From: Pisolithus tinctorius
Taxonomy: Eukaryota > Basidiomycota > Agaricomycetes > Boletales > Pisolithaceae
Assembly (NCBI GenBank): GCA_024663395.1
Contig: JANFAH010000008.1
Location: forward strand, 930,001 to 994,000
Length of the DNA stretch: 64,000 nt
Direction: 5' to 3'
Position numbers and translations under genes: made by a program. The notes under the pieces were generated by a model that ran no database searches, was not told the DNA's origin, and saw only the letters and a program-made list of their open reading frames with translations. Shown in pieces: positions 20,730 through 31,648 of this stretch. How positions within the stretch are numbered: position 1 is the stretch's first letter; each line of letters begins with the position of its first letter.

Positions 20730-23700
20730 ATGGGAGTCCACTGCCTGAAACCTTGGAGGAATCATGGTGCTTCCTCTTCCCAGCATTGTGCATTGGATGA
20801 TGGCTCTGACCTTGTAAGTTTTTCTCATCATTGTGAACTTCCTTATATTCGTGTTGGCTTATCTTCCTGCAGAGTTCCTCCATTGCATCTCCTTCAACTA
20901 GTCAGATGCCCAGCATCACCCCCCACCCCTCGACCTCATCTGATCATCAGGCTTCATTTCGCTTTCCTCCACCCTTGGTATGTCAGATTTTGTCTGCAAA
21001 ATATTTTTCCAATCAGTTTGTCTTCCCCACAGGGCCCCTCTGTTGTACTGGCATCAACTAGTTGGCTGCCCAACATAACTGCACCCCCCCCCCCCTTGCT
21101 CTCATCCAATAATCAAGCATCCCTTCATATTCCTTTGGTATTTGGATTTTACTCTGAAAACCAATCTTCGCATCAGCTTATCCCTACAGGGTCCCCCTGA
21201 CATGTCAGCTTCAACTAGCCAGCTGGAGAGTGCAGTCTCAAACTCCCTTCCACTGACATCATCATCAGATACTCAGGTGATGCCTAGTCATTTGGTACAT
21301 CTTTTCCCTCTTGCAGAACTTGCACATACTTACACCTGGCTAGGACCCTCAGTCATTGTTTGTTCCACATCCATCAGCTTGTCACCACCGGCCCTATGGT
21401 ATGAAAGGACTCTACCTCCCTGCACCCCCACCTCTCTTCATCCTTCCAGGTCACCAGCACCTTGCACAAGATGCCAATGCTGTACCAGATCAACATCACA
21501 GCTCGCCTCCTTGCGGGTCTGATGTTTTTGATCTTGTGGATAGCCTTCATTTCAATGAGGAGGTCAGTTCTCCCTTGGGCCTGAGCAGTTTGCAGAAGCA
21601 GCAAAACCAATGGTGACAGTGGTCACAAGATGTTATCCCTGCACTTCTGAAGCCCTACCTGTGGTACCTCCAAGCATCACAATGCCTTCAGGTGGTGGTA
21701 GATCCCCCAGCTCACCATCTAAGTGGATGTCCCACTTGTGTGGTGCATTCACTCACTGTTTGCTGTCTTTTCTTTGACCATACATGACCCCATCATTGTG
21801 CTTATGTCATGCTCACACATACCAGGTTTGGAGGAAATTGAGATAAGCTATTGTGCATGCACCCCAGCTCCTATACACCTCATGGGACATGGTCTATTTG
21901 CATGTTCCCCTATCTCTCCCACTCTTGCAGTTGATCTTTGAGTGTTGGAGTTCATGAGGAAATGCTTTGTGTGGTTGACCCCCAACACAACTGCATGGTG
22001 TGAAGCACTTGAAAGTTTTCTAGATGCCCAAGGGTACAAGCTGCAGTCCAAGGTATGTTGTATTCATAGGATAATCATTATATTATCTGTCCCCCTTATG
22101 TGCTCCCATACCACACACACCCCTTATATATTGTCCTATTGAAGTACCAATATCTACTAGTTAAACACTTCTATCTATCTCTTCATGGCTGTATAAGGGA
22201 TTCTTACCATGCAATCATCAGGATAACCTTTGACAATGATTCAGCAATGCATACCATTGGTATACTGTGTTAACAATATACATGGAGGACCATATTACTG
22301 GCCTGGTTCACTCCTCCCAAGCCTCTGTTCAACAAGACACTAGGTCTCAACCAAGTGACTACCTGTGTGCTTGCTGTCCACTATGTTTTGGGGGAGGTGT
22401 GCCACAGAGAGCTAATGCTGAGCAGGATGAGTAAGTCAATAGCAAGTTTATTGATGCCAACCTAATTCTGACCTCCAAAAGCCTTGACTGCATTGTCTGC
22501 TTGGATGCATGTTTCACCCAGAAGCCAACAAATAAGGACTCTGCTGGCCATGACCCTTCCAATCCTACCAACACTGTATTCATTCCTGAATCAGAGGTGA
22601 AGGCTATGGAAATTTTCATTGAGAAACAGCAATCTCTTCCATCTGATCACCATCATTCTTCACATAAAAAACAAGGGGACAATTTTGAGGATGGGATGAG
22701 AGTGCCCATCTCAGTGCTGGATTGGTGTGGGGATTTTTCCATGCAGCAGATGAAAAGCACAAGAAAGCAAGCACCTGCTTTTTTGCAGACACAGGGCTGA
22801 TGGCTTTGCTTTGTTGCCATGATCATGTTCTCTGGCTGGTCAATATGACATCTGCAGGAGAAAAGCAGCACTATGCCTTGGTGCTATTGAAACATCTCTT
22901 TGAACATCTGCCTACCACCACAACTGTTGGCCTCTTATATGACATTGGCTGTCAACTGGAACATAGTTGCCACAAGTGGAAGCTACTTGATGAGGGGATA
23001 CTCTCCAGATTGAAGTTTGGCATCTCTGTTTTCCATGCTTATGGTCATCAGTGGCCATGTCAGATAGTATATCACCCACATAAATGTGTGGGCTTTGGTT
23101 TGTCAGATGGTGAGGGGTGTGAGTGGTTATGGAGTTCTCTGAAGATGCTCATTCCTATCCTCCAAGTGTTCATTTTCCTGTAATATGATTCCAATGTTAA
23201 TTTCCTCCTTAGTACCATCAGAGGCTATTTGTTCTTGATAATCAGATTCGTCACTTTGATAAGAAGTCTTTTACTGCTCTTGGCCAGTGGCTGAACAAAA
23301 AGTGGTCCCTCTGCAAAAGCAAGAAAACCATGGCTTTGGGGGCCCTCCATGCATTGCATGTTGACATGCAGACTCTACAAGAGGAGTGGGCTGCACAGGT
23401 GCACTCACAGACTCAGCCTCTACCTCATTAGTCTTTTTCCTATGTTTGCCATCATGTTGCTCACCATACACACATATGGCAGTCAAAGAAGAAGGGTGCT
23501 GAACAGTTGGCACTTATACTTGCCCTGGAAAAATCTGTTCAGAACCATCAGAGCCATGTGGATCAGCTGGAAATGGATCTTCACAATGATTGTGTCAATG
23601 ACATCATTGACTTCAATTTACAACTTACTGCAGCACAAGCTTCACTCTCAAAGGCAACTCAGGCTTTGAGACAAAAAAAAAGTGCATTAGGAGTCTCAGC

Positions 23701-24767
23701 ACAAACTGACCTCTATCTCCTGAGGAACAACAAGTGGCTCCAAACCCAAACTAATGCACAGGCACTGAAAGTTCAAATCAGGGAGCACCTTTGTCAGCAC
23801 AAGTTTGAATTTGAGTGGCTAGAACAGTCATCCAAGAACTCTATTAATGGTAAGTAGAGGGTGTTCTTTCTGCCTGCTATTTTCAATAACATCTGTGGTA
23901 GAAAATAATTTACAGTCACATGTGAAGTCATCCATAAAACAATGAGAGCCTGCCATATCAAAACTTGTCACTAGCTACAACACCCTCTGTGATGAGCTTA
24001 TGGGTATGATACAACTTGGGAAAGCACCCCCTGGTGCAATTTCCCCTTTCCCCATACCTCCTAAGGGAATTTTTCAACTGGAGGTTGACAGTGATATTTG
24101 GCAGGATGTGGGACTTGCAGAGGGTTGTGCTAATCCCCCATCTTGGCTTGCTGATGAAGCTGTGCATAAGGGAATAAGGCTCATGCTAGAAGTTGATCGT
24201 TGTAATGAAGAAGAAAGAAGATTGTCAAGAGAGCAGTCTGCTCTGCAGGAATGGTTTTCTGTGGAGTGGCAGAGTGTCCAGGTGACCTTGGAACATGCAG
24301 GTGAGTTCAAATGTCATTGTCTTGTCACCATCTCACAATAGTTAGACAAATCTTACAAGTATCACCTGCAATCACTGAGGGATAACCTTGTGGCAGTATA
24401 TGTCAATTGGGAGGCCAAGGTTCAACATATTCCACATGCATGGATTCCATCTAGACCTTTGGGACCCAGAGCAGAGGAAATTGCAGGTTGCCTTGTGGCC
24501 GCTAACAATTCCAGTGTAATATCTGCAGCAGAGGATCAAACAGAGGGATCATTAAAAGACTATGACTCTGATGGGGAGGGGTTGATGTCAGAAGGTGGTG
24601 ATAACCTATTGTTATCCATTGAAGAGATGGCACTGGAAGAGGAATATTCCATTGGGGAAGCAGATGAGGAGCAATCCACAGAGGATGAGGAATGGGTGCA
24701 GGACATTGAAAATGGTTATTTGCCCTCTTCACCAGTGAAATTTCCATTAAAAAGACAGAGATACTAG
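20730..24767 (+). pseudogene. KDZ-type transposase gene (Kyakuja-Dileera-Zisupton)
   Basis: KDZ proteins are DDE-type DNA transposases abundant in mushrooms. The start MGVHCLKPWRNHG is followed by phase-0 exons 20730-20813, 20873-20977, 21033-21137 and 21190-21276, then from 21317 the N-terminal block QWSQDVIPALLKPYL. A cysteine cluster follows (ISYCACTPAPIHL, about 21850), then TPNTTAWCEALESFL, CACCPLCFGG (about 22375) and the core: CLDACFTQK, ADTGLMALLC, YDIGCQLEHSC, HAYGHQWPCQ and GLSDGEGCEWLWSSLK (to about 23150). C-terminal coiled-coil-like and acidic parts end at 24767. An in-frame TGA at 21939 (VDL-stop-VLEFM) and another near 21615 fit CGA decay. The catalytic acidic residues look intact. 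Element ends were not found. Confidence 0.8.
20873..21276 (+). repeat. Three tandem phase-0 exons at the N-terminus of the KDZ gene
   Basis: Exons of 105, 105 and 87 bp (20873-20977, 21033-21137, 21190-21276) are separated by introns of 55 and 52 bp with GTAT starts and CAG ends. Each exon is a whole number of codons. Each carries the pattern STS(Q/W)(M/L)... followed by SS(D/N)xQ: STSQMPSITP, STSWLPNITA, STSQLESAVS. They look like tandem copies of one exon plus intron. An intron of 59 bp precedes and one of 40 bp follows the array. Confidence 0.75.
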
Positions 24768-25555
24768 ACTATGTATACATATATTGAATGTCTATAAATT
24801 GGACAATCACCCCTGCTTTATCTTTGTGATGTTGTGACTGATCATATATCCCTTCATTGCCCCTCACAATGTGTCCAGGCCCATTGTTCATACTAATGCA
24901 ATCAAAATTGAGTGCACCACAGCAAGTGAGAAATGGTGCTATTTAACAGTGATACTGAGTGCATATATAGCAGAAAAGAAGCAGAGGATCCAGGAGGGTA
25001 TTGTTGATGCATATCATGACCACTTGAAGGCCAGGCCCAGCATGACTAACTAGAATCCTTCAGAAGTGTGGTTGAGTGTGAATTTATCCTTGCTCATGAC
25101 CATTCTGGTTGATATATGTGGGAGCACCTGAAGGAGGACAACAATGTCAAGCAGATGGTCACTACAGGATCAAAAGCATCATATATCTTTGTCTTGCAGA
25201 TGATGATCTGTGTTGGGCAGCAGAATGTGGAAGGAAAGTGTATACCATTCAGCTTCCACCATTGGACATGACCTCATTTTGCAGGGAGTTCAAGCACAAA
25301 TACTTTGGGGATGTTACAGACAAGGAGGGTGGGTTCCTTGCTGGAGTTCTGCAGATTCGTATTGACAAAAGCTCCCTGGAGTTGCAAGCAAAGCTTGGTG
25401 AAGAATATGCTTGCCTCATTCAGCATCATCATGGATTTCAGACATCCATTGTCCCTTGCACAGGCAGCCTTACTCCCTACTACATGGCTGTCAACTTGTA
25501 TCATATCATTCACAATGCCATTAAGATCTTTCACATTGACCACTGCAAGCCTACC
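24768..25555 (+). other. Spacer with a possible unrecognised exon
   Basis: After the KDZ stop, the only coherent reading is a plus-strand frame from about 25196 with [19 protein letters not shown] and FLAGVLQIRIDKSSLELQAK, preceded by an acceptor-like TTGCAG. It runs into the minisatellite. I do not recognise the protein. It could be a further exon of a neighbouring gene or a fragment. The shorter frame near 24871-25053 has no visible support. Confidence 0.3.
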
Positions 25556-26175
25556 TTGACTTGGAGAATCTCCAACATGAGATGGGGAATCTCCACCCTT
25601 GGCATGGAGAATCCCCATGGCCCATGAAGAATCTCTTCCTCATAGGTCATGAAAAATCCCCACAATTGACTTGGAGAATCCCCATGGCCAATGGAGAATC
25701 TCCAACATGAAATGGATAATTCCCATAGTTCTTGGAGAACTCCCACACTTGACATGGAGAATCCCCATATTTGACATGGAAAATCCCCAGTGGGCCATGG
25801 AGAATCCCCACCCTTGACATGGAGAATCTCCAACACAACATGGAGAATCCCCAGTGGGCCATGGAGAATCCCCAACATGGCATGGAGAATCCCCAGTAGG
25901 CCATGGAGAATCCCCAACATGGCATGGAGAATCTCCAACATGGCATGGAGAATCTCCAACATGACATGGAGAATCCCCAGTGGGCCATGGAGAATCCCCA
26001 ACATGGCATGGAGAATCCCCATCCTTGACATGGAGAATCTCCACAGGTCATGGAGAATCCCCACACTTGACATGGAGAACCCCCACAGGCCATGGGTAAT
26101 CTCCAACATGACATGGAGAATCCCCACACTTGACAAGGAGAATCCCCAACATGACATACACTCAATCCCCAGCAG
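25556..26175. repeat. Minisatellite, unit about 21 bp
   Basis: About 27 variants of CATGGAGAATCYCCAACATGG are arranged head to tail, with units of mostly 20-22 bp. Because most units are 21 bp, the array stays open in several frames for around 200 codons and yields apparent heptad proteins such as LGILHAM on the minus strand. These frames are repeat artefacts. A related word, TGGAGAATC, reappears near 27240-27280. Confidence 0.9.
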
Positions 26176-26810
26176 GACATGGAGTATGCACTTAGAGGAT
26201 CACATTCTCTGCCCTTTACACCAACTGCTGATATACCTTGTGGTGTTGTTAGTGTTTGAGCCACTCAACAGTTCATTCTTTCATAGAACAATACTCTCTG
26301 CTTCATGTTCCTTGTCTCCATCCTCTCACACCTGTGTGATTTTCCTGGTGACAAAGAGGTGATGGTAGTGTCCCAACTTCTGAAGATCACAGAGTTTTTT
26401 CAATGGTATATTTGTTGACTTCATCATGGGAATTTGTTGGTGTCCAAACTGTCCTCCATCATCTTGTTAGAGCAGCATGAAGGGCAGGGTGAGCTAAAGC
26501 ACAGGGTAGGTTAGTTTGAGTGCATAAGGATGAGTGGAGTGTTTGGTCATGGGGATGTTTCCTGAGAGTTAACACCCAGATGATTCTGTTGTCATATGCA
26601 GAAGGTGTCATTCTACCTCCCCTTTCCTCTATCATCTGCCCTGCCCCTTTCTCCCCCTGTACCACTCACCTGCTGTCTGTTCCCTCCATCCCCCCTGCCT
26701 TTCAAGGAATCCTCCTGATCACCTAGGATTCCAATGCAAGTGCCATAATTGATGGTCTCAAGTTGTGTCACTCTGTAAGAATGGCTTCCAACTTTCCATG
26801 GCCTGGGAAA

Positions 26811-27146
26811 ATGGGTCTATTTAGCCTGGGGAAAGCCAAGGATCAACCTAGAAAGCAGGTCTATTTAGCCTGGGGAAAGCCCAGGTTCACCCTGGCAAGT
26901 GGGTCTATTTGGCCTAGGGAAATCCCAGGTTCAACCTGGAAAGCAGGTCTATTTAGCCTGGGGAAAGCCCAGGTTCACCCTGGCAATTGGGTCTATTTAT
27001 CCTGGGGAAATCCCAGATTCAACCTGGAAAGCAGGTCTATTTAGCCTGGGGAAAGCCCAGGATCAACCTGGAAAGGGGGTCTATTTTGCCTGGAGAAAGC
27101 CTAGAATCAACCTGGAAAGGGGGTCTATTTAGCCTGGAGAAAGTCC
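26811..27146. repeat. Minisatellite, unit 44 bp
   Basis: About eight copies of a 44-bp unit beginning GTCTATTTAGCCTGGGGAAA, with variation mainly in the second half (GGTTCACCCTGG against GGATCAACCTGG). The unit length is not divisible by three, so the frames shift between copies. The array lies about 640 bp from the 21-bp array and shares no unit with it. Confidence 0.9.
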
Positions 27147-27402
27147 AATTTGGACCCCAGCTACCCTTTCATTTGATGTATAATATATATATATATTATG
27201 GAGAAAACATTTTCTCCAACCCTATTAAATTGCTGCTCTGGAGAATCTCCAGGAATGGTGGTGGAGAATCCCCAAAAGTTGGGAATTCCCACCAAAATGA
27301 CACCTATTAGGTTAATACTTATATCAAAACCTCCAGACCTAATAGGTCTCCAAGGGGGGTTGACTGAAGTGTTTCAAAAGATCTTGTAAGTTCATTTGGT
27401 CT

Positions 27403-27852
27403 TCATCCATGTCCACATGTTCTCAGCAGTCTTAGCAACTCCACAACATCCACCAACACACTTTGTGCCTGAGAGACTGTTGGGATCATTGGCTGGAGAA
27501 CACAGATTGTTGCCAGGGAATCAGAAACATAGTGAAACTTAGTTTTGGGTGACCAGAGGTGAGCTGGATGTGCATCTATTGCACCACAGTTGAAGCTGAT
27601 GCATCCATCATTTCTGTTGTCTCCATCAAATGATTCAAAACCATCCAACTCCACTGCTGACATATGGTCACCAAAACACACTTGGAAACTTTCATACCCC
27701 TTGATAGGGCCCAACTCATCTGGTTCCCCATTGCAAGTTGGGGGCTCAGGGTCTGGTTCCGAGTCCAAATCTAAATCTGAGTCTGAGTCCATGTCATCCA
27801 AGTCCAAGTTGTCCAAGTCCAGGTCAGGCAAGCCAAGACTGTCAGGTAACAT
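27403..27852 (-). CDS. Hypothetical acidic protein fragment
   Basis: The minus-strand frame begins MLPDSLGLPDLDLDNLD, an Asp-rich stretch, and continues with CFGDHMSAVELDGFESFDGD and CISFNCGAIDAHPAHLW. The composition looks more protein-like than the overlapping plus-strand frame (27590-27964), which is serine- and lysine-rich. No family is recognised and the ends may be splice borders. Confidence 0.3.
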   Translation of the reverse strand: MLPDSLGLPDLDLDNLDLDDMDSDSDLDLDSEPDPEPPTCNGEPDELGPIKGYESFQVCFGDHMSAVELDGFESFDGDNRNDGCISFNCGAIDAHPAHLWSPKTKFHYVSDSLATICVLQPMIPTVSQAQSVLVDVVELLRLLRTCGHG

Positions 27853-28339
27853 GTCTCATATTACTGGAATAGATAACTCAGTTGATCCACATGAAATTTC
27901 ACAGAGATCTAAGCTAGCAGGGGGAATCTTACACCAGTATGGCTCTAGTTGCACAATGCAGTGAGTAGACTTATATTATCTTTGTTCTCCTTGGCCTCAA
28001 CAAAGTCTGACACTCTCTTCTTCTTTGACCAGCATCCAAGGTTGGCAAGGCCAACTTGTGCCCTCCTTGAACACTTGGGCATTGGGCCGACCAATGCACC
28101 AGAGAGTGTGGTGATGCTTTGGACAATATTTGTACATGATATTAGACTTAACAATACTACTTTTACTTTGTAAAACTATCTCCTTCTTCATTGCAACTAA
28201 TTTTGATATTCTGAAACTATTAAAATCTCAGTACTGATGATTTAGACAATCTGACAGTTTGCAATTTGTAATTCTAGCTAGTGTTTGTTTTCCTTTGGTT
28301 TTTTCCCCATTTTGTCATGTGACATGCATCGAAACTGTT

Positions 28340-28704
28340 TGTGCCCTACTTTACCTAGACTCTTCCATTTGAAGATGGCCTGTGCTGATGCATTGTGGCA
28401 CTGCTTCATCTACCCATTGGTGGCCCATGATGATGAGATGAGCCTCCTGCATGATGTTGCACAACTATGTCCAAAGGAAACTGGAATATATATGACAAAG
28501 CCTGGCTTTTGTCATATACATCAGCTTGTCAGCCATGCCAGTATATGTTGGCATCTAGATTGTTGGCATATACTTGCTAGCCAAAAAAATGGATTTGACA
28601 ACCTTGAAGACTTCACTTGCTCAAAGCTGACACTAGAGGACCTCAAAGTGCTGGCTAAAGAGATCATTTGCACATATGTTGCAACTGGTCAGTTCCATCA
28701 TATG
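28340..28704 (+). pseudogene. DUF6589-type gene, cut by a Ty3 insertion
   Basis: The frame LFHLKMACADALWHCFIYPL, with LCPKETGIYMTKPGF, RQL-like IHQLVSHASICWHLDCW and LEDLKVLAKEIICTYVAT, matches what I know of the DUF6589 family of mushrooms, whose role is unknown. The frame runs directly into the LTR at 28705 (HHMCHD). No continuation is seen on the far side of element A, so the gene is truncated. The upstream exons are not clear; 27965-28330 holds only weak frames. Confidence 0.6.
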
Positions 28705-29264
28705 TGTCATGACTGTGTCTAGACCACCCTAGGCTGGCTCTACCCCAATCTTGACTGGTCTCACCCAACCCTTGCCCCAGTCCCAGCCTTAACCCTTCAA
28801 CCTAGAAACATGTTAGCTTGTGAGGCACTGCAAGTCAGTGCCCAATCAAGTTGTCTGCTCAGTTGGTACCAGACCAGTGTATTACCTGGCCCAGCCACTA
28901 GTCCTGCCCCAGTTCCTGGTAAATCCTTTGTTCATACTTTTGCTTGATAATGTTCTTTGTAACATCTTACTTACCAATCCATTTACCAATCACCACTGTA
29001 CCAGTGCTATGTTACACTTACTTGACCTTTAGTATTTAAGCCATAGGATAATCTGTTCAGCCTCAGTCTGAAATCAATCTAGTCTCATCAAACCCAGTCT
29101 CCTCTGTCTTCTGCCTCTCAACTGGACTGTGGCCCACACAAGGGAATAGCACTGCTACTTCAGTCACTAAGTCCAATAGTCCAACCCTCTAGTATCTCAT
29201 CTATCCCCTGACCCCTGACTGGACTCCAGACTGGCTTTGGACTGGTGACAAACTGGACTTAACA
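28705..29264 (+). repeat. 5' LTR of element A
   Basis: This 560-bp LTR starts TGTCATGACTGTGTCTAGAC and ends GGACTTAACA. It is followed by gtatttcagactcacacttg, close to the sequence that follows the LARD LTRs. It differs from the 3' LTR (577 bp) by small indels and many TG/CA pairs. Confidence 0.88.
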
Positions 29265-29304
29265 GTATTTCAGACTCACACTTGTTCAGCAACACATCCT
29301 CAGC

Positions 29305-29999
29305 ATGCCTACCCAGACTCATACCCAAGCAGCACAGATACGTGCTACCACAAACCCAGATTCTGCCTCAGCTATTGACTTGCACCACACTGCTGCCCTG
29401 GTGTCCTTAGGGACAGCCAGAAGGTCACCCAGTGAAGTCAATAACTTCAGGGGCTTCTCAACCACAGGTCTACCACTCCCACTTCTAATCAACCACCCAC
29501 ACCCACTAATGATCTGGATGATGAACCAGACCTAGACAAACCAGATGACTTCAATCCCAGCAGTGATGACCCCAGTGATGATGGTCCTGGCCATGACAGG
29601 CTGGGAGATGACCTGGATAATGATGAAGATCCCCTCCCAGAAGATGATATTGAGCCTGGGGTAAAATGTGCTTGATAACCTCACTAAAGCCATAGAGCTT
29701 CTTGCATGCAATTCTTGTACCAGCTCTGAGTTGTCTTCTAGGACCAAGCTGCATTAAACCGATACCTTCGATGGGACAGACCCAAAGAAGCTTCATGCTT
29801 TTCTCATTAAATGCAAACTCAACTTCCAGGACCAGCCCCAGGCCTTTTGAAGTGATCAAGCCAAGGTCACTTTCATGCAGTCATTCCTGAAAGGGATGGC
29901 TCTTGAGTGGTTCAAACCAGACCTACTTGGGACTGAAGACCCAGAGGACTGGCCCTACTGGATGGACTTGTGGAAAGAGTTCATCATAGAGCTCCAGAT
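29305..29999 (+). pseudogene. Gag of element A, N-terminal part
   Basis: Gag forms the particle shell. An ATG 40 nt after the 5' LTR opens MPTQTHTQAAQIRATTNPDS. After frameshifts comes an acidic block (DDLDNDEDPLPEDD), then the core with TDPKKLHAFLIKCKLNFQDQ, FMQSFLKGMALEWFKPDLLG and DLWKEFIIELQ. An in-frame TGA after DQPQAF fits a former CGA. The frame is cut at 29999 by element B, with the duplicated target cagat encoding part of LQM, and resumes at 36844. Confidence 0.72.
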
Positions 30000-30449
30000 T
30001 GTTACGTTTTGCCCCTAGTTTTTCCTCTTTACTGTACATTTGCCTTGCTTTTGACCCATTGGACTTAGTTTCCTTTTAGAGCTGTCTTCTCTCTGATCCG
30101 ACGGCTCTCTATTCCCACCACTAGCGTTACTAGCTCGTTACATGCTTAGGACATGTGTCGTCATTGTTCAACCAATGGCGTAGTTACCTCGAGTACATGA
30201 GGACGCCTCATGGTCCTCTTCTTGTAGTATTTAGGTCGCTGGCTCAAGTCCTGGAAACCCAGACTTGAGCTGCTCAATTATACGCAGCGTTCTCAGAACT
30301 TTGCCCTCAGTGTCCCTCACAAGGACCACTCTTACTGGTGTCGCCCTAAATCCTCTGTTGTTCACAGAGGTTACTGCAGCCATTGCTCAGTAGAAACCTT
30401 AGTCTGCGTTTGAGCTCTCCCTACATTGTGACTTCGGTCGAGCATAACA
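30000..30449 (+). repeat. 5' LTR of element B
   Basis: This 450-bp LTR starts TGTTACGTTTTGCCCC and ends GAGCATAACA. The sequence after it (AAGCTCAAGTCTACAG) does not look like a standard tRNA 3'-end primer site. It directly follows the TSD cagat. Confidence 0.93.
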
Positions 30450-30748
30450 AAAGCTCAAGTCTACAGCCTTTGGCCGAATCGGTCACTGCTTAGTGCACCA
30501 CCACAAACCCCCGAAACAACCGATGTTGGGCACCGTTGTGACCCACTCATGAAGAATCATCATCTGACGAAGAACAGGAAAGCACTGTCACAGACACCTC
30601 CTCCAACGAACCCGAACAACTGGATAGAGGCTTTACCTCAGGAATCCTCTTGAACCTCTTCTCTCAATCACTCGCATCGCTTGGCACCCCGATCCAACCG
30701 ATTCCCCTGCCACTTTTCCCTACACACCCGCCCACTCCCCTGAATACA

Positions 30749-31648
30749 ATGTCCGGTTCATCGTCGAAGGCACCGGTCGGCAATGCCACCAAAGCCACTG
30801 AACTGAAGATTGGTGCTCCCTCAGATTTTGATGGAAACCAGAAGAATGCCATGAGCTGGCTGTACTCCGTACAGACCTATCTCTTGGTAAACGAAGAACT
30901 ATACGACACTGACACCAAAAAGGTGGTCTACGCCCTGTCGTATATGAAAAAGGATGTTGCCCACTCCTGGGCCGCCACCTTCCAGAAAACGTCTCTGGAA
31001 AAGAACCCCCCGAGTTTCAGCACTTTTGCCAATTTCATAAAAGATTTCAAAGCCTCATTTACCTCCACCGATGCCACGGGAACTGCCATTGCCAAATTAC
31101 GAATCCTGAAACAGAAAGACTCGGTGGAACAATATATCACCAACTTCTGAACTGCTGCGGCTGACTCGACCATCACAGAAGACGTCGCCTTGATCGAGTT
31201 CTTCTCCCAAGGACTCAAACCTTTCATCGCAAACAGGATTCACATGATGGAAACCACTCCCACCAAGATCACTGAGTGGTACACCCAAGCGCAGAAATTC
31301 GACGCTAAATGGAGAAAGGTCAATGAAACTTTTGGAAGAAAAGAAAAGAAAATGTTCCATCCTAGGAACAGTTTTGCCGAAGAAAAGGATCCAAATGCTA
31401 TGGACGTGGATGGAGTGAGACTCTCCAAAGAAGAACGAGACTGTCATATCAAAGAAGGAAGATGTTTCGGTTGCGGAAACAAAGGACACCTCTCTCGAGA
31501 ATGTCCAGATAAGGGGAAAGCCCCCCAAAAGAAAGTCAAGAAAATCCGTAAGATTGTGGAAGTAGAAGAAAGCGATGATGATGAAAAAGTTGCTGGTCCA
31601 TCCATCGCTCTGGTTAACATTGCTAGAGCACTTGGGAAGGATTTTTGA
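30749..31648 (+). pseudogene. Gag of element B
   Basis: The first in-frame ATG (30749) opens MSGSSSKAPVGNATKAT. The frame is open upstream to about 30542 with an acidic, serine-rich stretch but without an ATG. The gag core includes FDGNQKNAMSWLYSVQTYLL and ATFQKTSLEKNPPSFSTF. A knuckle CFGCGNKGHLSREC matches C-x2-C-x4-H-x4-C near 31470. An in-frame TGA at 31148 (NF-stop-TAAADS) fits a former CGA. The frame ends in TGA at 31646 inside a T-run where the pol frame takes over one base back. Confidence 0.85.

Noticed and set aside
25531..26264. Long minus-strand proteins of about 205 residues with GILHAM or GDSPCHV repeats
   Set aside because: They arise from a 21-bp minisatellite that stays open in several frames at once; no non-repeat domain or start context supports them.
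25556..27146. CRISPR-like array
   Set aside because: The units are contiguous variants without unique spacers, and the sequence is eukaryotic.
27590..27964. Plus-strand Ser/Lys-rich frame as a gene
   Set aside because: It is composed mostly of the complement of an Asp-rich minus-strand frame, with no motif; the minus-strand reading is slightly better but also weak.
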